From positions 367,986-431,985 of the forward strand of contig NW_019774380.1 of the NCBI RefSeq assembly GCF_001039355.2: a stretch of DNA of 64,000 nt, given 5' to 3'. The position numbers and the translations under genes are program-made. This DNA is from Lingula anatina. Its lineage: Eukaryota > Brachiopoda > Lingulata > Lingulida > Lingulidae. The notes beneath the pieces were generated by a model. The model searched no databases. It worked only from the letters and a program-made list of their open reading frames with translations, and was not told the origin of the DNA. Of the stretch, positions 60,114-64,000 are shown in pieces. How positions within the stretch are numbered: the stretch's first letter is position 1; the number at the start of each line of letters is the position of its first letter.

Positions 60114-63100
60114 TTAGAGCCTATAGTGTTCCACTGTTGGACAAAGGCCTCAGCATGCTTTTTCCATTGTTTCCTATCCTGAGCTTTGGATTTCCAGTTT
60201 GGCCAAGGTTTCTTCTTCCAAGACTTCCAGTAGTCATCTAATTCATCCCTCCATCGTTTGACCGGCCTTCCTCTTTTTCTTTGTCCATACCTTGGGGTCC
60301 ATTCTGTAAGCCTGATTGTCCACCTATTGTCCTTCATTCTTTTGACATGTCCTGCCCACCTCCATTTCATTTCTTTAACTGTGAGCAGTACGTCCTTAAC
60401 TTTGGTCTGTTCACGTAACCATACATTCTTTTTCCGCTCTCTTGGACTGATGTTCAACATAATTCTTTCCATCTTTCTCTGAGCTACTTGTAGCTTGTGT
60501 TCCATGGAAGCATTCAGTGCCCAGGTCTTTGAACCATAGGTGATTGCCGGCAGCACACAAGCATTGAACACTTTATTTTTCAGGCAGGTAGGAAGGTTGC
60601 TCTTGAAGGTGTCATTGTGCTTCCCATATGCTGCCCATCCTGCTTTTATCCTTCGTTGGATTTCTTTCTCCAGTGTTCGATCACTAAGGCTGAACCGTTG
60701 CCCAAGGTATATATACTCTTCTACTCCTTCTATCTCTTTGGTGTTGACCTTCACTGTGCAAGGGGTGGTTAGTGGTCCAAACATCACCTTTGTCTTGCTG
60801 GTGTTCATCTTTAGCCCACTTTTTGCGCTTTCATCTGCTAACGCCTGTAGCATTTCTTCGAGGTCTTTTGCATCATCTGCAACTATTATAATGTCGTCTG
60901 CAAACCTAAGTTGATTGAGCCTGGTACCGTCTATGTTTATGCCCTTGTCCTGTCAGTCTAGATCCCTGAATATACGTTCCAATGCTGCTGTGAACAGTTT
61001 AGGAGAGATTGTATCTCCTTGGCGTACACCTTTCTTGATCCTGATCTTATTGGTGGTCTTGTGTAGTTTGACTGTTACAGAGCTATCGGTGTATATGTAT
61101 CTGAGGACGTCTCCCTAGATCTTGCAGGGATGCCAGTATATACTGGGTTTCTACTGAGTCGAAGGCTTTTTCATAATCAACGAATGCTACGCATAGTGGG
61201 ATGTTATACTCGAGACATTTCTCTTTGAGCTGGTTGACAGTGTGCAGTGGTGTACTGGCCTCTGAAACCTGCTTGTTCCTTTGGCTGCGCTTCATCTAGT
61301 TGTCTTGTTAGCCTTTCGGTCAATATTTTGGTGTTAATCTTGTACAAATTAGAAAGTAGGCAGATGGGTCTGTAATTCTTTATGTCTTTCCTATTGCCCT
61401 TTTTGAACATTATGATCATGTTGACGTTCTTCCATGCTACAGGAATTTTCTTCAGATGTAAGCACTTTGTGAAGAGCCTGGCTAATTCCTGAGATAGGAT
61501 ATCTCCTCCTGCTTTTACCATTTCTGCTTTGATGTTGTCATTTCCTGCTGCCTTCCCGTTCTTCACTTTCTGGACTGCTGACTCTACTTCCCAAGCTGTT
61601 ATGTCTGGTAGATCGCATGCCTTTGTTGAGATTTCTATTCCCTTGTTGCTGTCATACAACTGTCATACTACATAGAATTCTTCTACTCGTTCTAAATATC
61701 TGGTCTAAAAGGATCTCTTTGCTCTTTCCATTTTCGATGGTCTCTGCTATCTTCTTCATGTTCAGCTTCCTGGTCTTCACTTGCCTTCTTCTTGATGGTC
61801 TTATCCAGTTCTGCATATTCGATGTTGTTTCTGATGTCCCTGTTATTGTTTACCTCCATTTTCTTCATCATCCGTCTTTTCTTCATGAGAATCCTCGTTT
61901 CTGTTGAGAGCTTTGAGTCATTCATTTTACTGGCCGGTGCGACTTCTGATGACAAACAGACCGATGCGGGCATTTCATTCTAGGATGGTGGTCTTTATTA
62001 TATCGTTCATTTCATCTACTCCATCTTCATCTTCTAGCTCTAGTGCACTGAATCTGTTCGTTAGGAGGATTTGGAACTCGTCTTTCTTTATGTCCAGTTG
62101 CTCGGTACTAGGTCTCTTTGATGGATTTGACAGGCATTTCTGTCTGTCTTTCCTGACATTGATCCTAATCACTCCCATAACTGCTCTGTGGTCACTGCCC
62201 GCATCCAGTCTGTTTAGCACTTTCACATCCGTGAAGATGTTCGGTCTGTTTGTCATGATGTAATCAATTTCGTTTCTTGTACATCCGTCTGAGCTTTGCC
62301 ATGTCCATCTTCTTGATATCTTCTTCTTGTAGACGGTATTCATGAGCTTCAGGTTATTTGCTGTCGCCCAATCAGTAAGTCTCCTCTTTCATTCCTCTCT
62401 CCGCTGCCAAATTTCCCTGTGGAAATTTTTCGTCTGACTTTATCCCGATCTTGGCGTTGAAACACCCATGACTATGTGGTAGTGGCAGTCTGTTGTCAAC
62501 TGACGTTGTACTTCTTCATACAGTTGTTCTACTTCTTCATCTGGTCTGCTTGATGTTGGTGCATATACCTGAATTCCTAAGTTCAGGGCGTTTGTGCGGC
62601 TGGGTACTGGAGGTCGTGTGTTTGTTAGTCGTTTCATGCTTGATTCTAGGCCTACTCATCCCACGCTGGCCATTGCCTGCCCTATGTTTGTATAAGTTTT
62701 TCTCCGCTAGCCTTATGATCCGGCTGGATTTTTGCTACTAAGGTAGTAGGGTTTTTTTTTTGTTTTTTGTTTTTTTTTTGTGAAGAGTTATCCTAACTAG
62801 GGTTTTTTGTGTAGAGTTACCCTAACTCCTAGTCAGGTTGCTGTCAGGTCCTGACCCCCCGCATGATACAGGTAGTACTGGTTTTACATGTTTACCAGAA
62901 TGATAAGTCGCGACTACAGGATTTGAACCCGGGACCCCTCACACCTGAATCAAGCGTGCTAACCACTAGGCCATCACACCTGCTGTATTACAATAATGAA
63001 ATTTATGGAATTTCACAATAAATTTTAAAAATTTTTAAAATTTACGTTTCTATTAACGAAATTAACCATTGTCAAATGGCACGATAATTTGCCACGCCCC

Positions 63101-63880
63101 AATAAGTGTATACATGTACGGTCGTACTCAAACTACAGTACTTTTTGATCATGTTATTTTTTAAAAATTCTTTTATCTTTTGATTCTTAAAAGAATAAAC
63201 ATTATTCCAATAAGGTGGATACAAGGGCTACGGTCTGGCATTAATGGTAGAGGTGCTGTGTGGGATAACTTCGGGGGCCTACTACGGACCAAACATTAGG
63301 AAATGGCAGTCGCAAGGTGCGCAGGCAAATTTGGTAATTATCTTTAAAAACAGTTACCCACAAAATATTTATGCTCATTATATCATTCTTCAATCGTTAT
63401 GGATACTTATAGATACAAGTTGCATATGGGCTTTTAGAATCCAATCGATGGTGCCATATAATTTGCATAGATTTTTTTAAAAGTTACCAAAGATGTTATT
63501 TGCGTTATGTATAATATCTGAAAAAAACCTAGAACGTCTGTGTGCTTACTTAACTAGTACATGAACCTTGGCCAATGTCGTATAATGAAGAGCTCTTAGC
63601 TCATTTATTTTTTGCCATAAGATTTTACTGTAGTTAACAAGCATCAAACAACGATCTATATACTTTGTAAGTGAATTTACATAGAAACAGGAATGTTGTA
63701 CTTCTACGTTACGTCACGTGTATTTCATGGCTGACGTCACATCATGACGTCACATCATTATGTCACATAAACACGTGTTTATAGGGCCAGTGTTTCATAG
63801 CCATTGACCCGAATGTGTTCGCTCCTGGGTTCAGCGGTAGAATGAGCGATATTATGAGCATCTGTCGGCAGTTGCAGCCA
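56141..63880 (+). CDS. Ldh_2-family NAD(P)-dependent malate/L-lactate-type dehydrogenase (first nine exons)
   Basis: Exons: 56141-56309, 57863-58051, 58547-58608, 58986-59039, 59273-59371, 59550-59615, 59892-59961, 63215-63333, 63785-63880. They give 308 residues in continuous phase, and the gene continues past the window. The ATG at 56141 has a good context (ACAAAATGG). Family hallmarks are RGHFSHGLNRLEMYV, ESNHFGIAGWYS with the likely catalytic His (about residue 123), TNSSP, FGTNPISMAAP, LDMATSTVAMGK and GYKGYGLALMVEVL. Members oxidise malate, L-lactate, ureidoglycolate or related 2-hydroxy acids with NAD(P). The substrate cannot be set from sequence. Full-length relatives have about 340-360 residues, so only about 40 are missing. 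The acceptor of the 63215 exon has a weak pyrimidine tract. Confidence 0.9.
57212..57440. mobile_element. Long-TIR MITE, family D
   Basis: About 229 bp. TAAGGGACCGTTCATATGAA at the left is matched exactly by its reverse complement at the right. The inverted arms extend inward about 60-80 bp with few changes, through AAAATCTATTTT and CGGTATCTTGTGATC. No internal ORF. It is in the first intron of the dehydrogenase gene, 120 bp left of family A copy 5. Confidence 0.9.
57563..57777. mobile_element. Short inverted-repeat element family A, copy 5
   Basis: About 215 bp from GGCTCTATTCCCATAGATTT to GATCTAATCTATGGAAATGG. Nearly identical to copy 1 at 812, including some flanking bases (GGCTCTATT left and GGGGTGTA right), so the true element may be slightly longer than the CCATAGATT core. 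Confidence 0.87.
60110..60853 (-). pseudogene. LINE reverse transcriptase C-terminal fragment
   Basis: Longest intact piece of the element, 247 codons, ending TIGSK. It contains the thumb/C-terminal region (YLGQRFSLSD, AITYGSKTWALN, MERIMLNISPRERKKN, KWRWAGHVKRMKDNRW). The open frame extends upstream of the first Met through the FADD box and is broken by a TGA near 60951. Confidence 0.85.
61083..61659 (-). pseudogene. LINE reverse transcriptase N-terminal/palm fragments
   Basis: Two overlapping frames: 61204-61659 carries KNGKAAGNDNIKAEM and KNYRPICLLSNLYK, and 61083-61295 carries CVAFVDYEKAFDSVE. They belong to one domain split by a frameshift where they overlap. Confidence 0.82.
61975..62637 (-). 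pseudogene. LINE endonuclease fragments
   Basis: The frame at 61975-62343 includes NEIDYIMTNRPN and LDAGSDHRAVMGV, which match the C-terminal motifs of AP-endonuclease (the SDH box). The frame at 62440-62637 includes IQVYAPTSSRPDEEVE from the middle of the domain. They are separated by frame breaks. Confidence 0.78.
62870..62990 (-). mobile_element. tRNA-derived SINE head or tRNA pseudogene
   Basis: On the minus strand there is a pol III A-box-like TGGCCTAGTGGTTAGCAC and, about 35 nt on, a perfect B box GGTTCAAATCC. The acceptor stem does not pair and the anticodon loop would be 9 nt, so it is not a functional tRNA. It lies upstream of the LINE remnant, in the dehydrogenase intron. Confidence 0.7.
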
Positions 63881-64000
63881 GTAAGTAAATCTGCCACAGC
63901 ACCAATCAAGCAATTCACGTACGTCACATTTACACTTTACACAAGTAGAAAAAATCGCAATGTATGCTTATTTTCCAATACATTATCATGTGAATTGGTT

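Larger units (their letters stand above)
60080..62760 (-). mobile_element. Decayed non-LTR retrotransposon (LINE, RTE-like), antisense in an intron
   Basis: Read on the minus strand, an AP-endonuclease remnant (about 62637-61975) is followed by reverse transcriptase with KNYRPICLLS and FVDYEKAFDS, a FADD catalytic box near 60885, and a C-terminal region with KMKWRWAGHVKRMKD-type sequence. The element ends in a (CAT/ATG)n tail at 60080-60114, a tail type seen in RTE-like elements. Frameshifts near 61230-61290 and 61660-61700 and an in-frame TGA near 60951 show it is dead. Clade assignment is tentative. Confidence 0.85.

Noticed and set aside
62870-62990. Functional tRNA gene
   Set aside because: A and B boxes are good, but the acceptor stem does not pair and the anticodon loop is too long. 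SINE head or pseudogene is more likely.

Overview
The window is animal nuclear DNA. Genes are split by GT-AG introns of about 0.2-3 kb, intergenic DNA is AT-rich and full of microsatellites, and several families of short inverted-repeat elements recur. A bilaterian ion-channel gene (UNC80) lies beside an animal FAS-like polyketide synthase, which points to a lophotrochozoan, most likely a mollusc. The species cannot be read from the sequence. Every gene I can support is on the + strand.

Region 1 (about 699-24261, 3' end perhaps to 26.75 kb) holds the last 28 coding exons of UNC80, the large scaffold subunit of the NALCN sodium-leak channel complex. The exons join without a phase break into 1,499 residues plus a stop, and the 5' half lies left of the window. 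Introns carry tandem duplications that copy splice donors, arrays that abut splice acceptors, a 38-bp-arm perfect hairpin, a 33-bp satellite, a gap and short inverted-repeat elements.

Region 2 (29190-34146) is a nine-exon gene for a 315-residue four-pass membrane protein that resembles the MS4A/CD20 family. It has a glycosylated loop, a C-terminal PPAY motif and a probable alternative last exon with its own poly(A) signal.

Region 3 (34147-41440) is intergenic and rich in repeats. It includes a displaced copy of part of the region 2 gene and a roughly 0.4-kb tandem duplication.

Region 4 (41458-53967) is the centrepiece: a complete nine-exon gene for a 2,920-residue type I polyketide synthase. 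The domain order is KS-AT-DH-(structural KR)-degenerate ER-KR-ACP, then an NRPS condensation-like domain, a lysine-rich linker and a pleckstrin-homology-like domain. There is no thioesterase. One 7.36-kb exon carries most of it. The order suggests a synthase that extends a chain (malonyl units likely), reduces to alkene or alcohol level, and may release the product by acyl transfer at a membrane. Those last steps are inference.

Region 5 (56141 to the right edge) is the first nine exons of a Ldh_2-family NAD(P)-dependent malate/L-lactate-type dehydrogenase. Its 3.25-kb seventh intron holds a decayed antisense non-LTR retrotransposon and a tRNA-derived SINE-like sequence.

Nothing in the sequence proves that the four genes act together. 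The PKS and the dehydrogenase are neighbours in the same orientation, which is worth noting but not evidence of a cluster.
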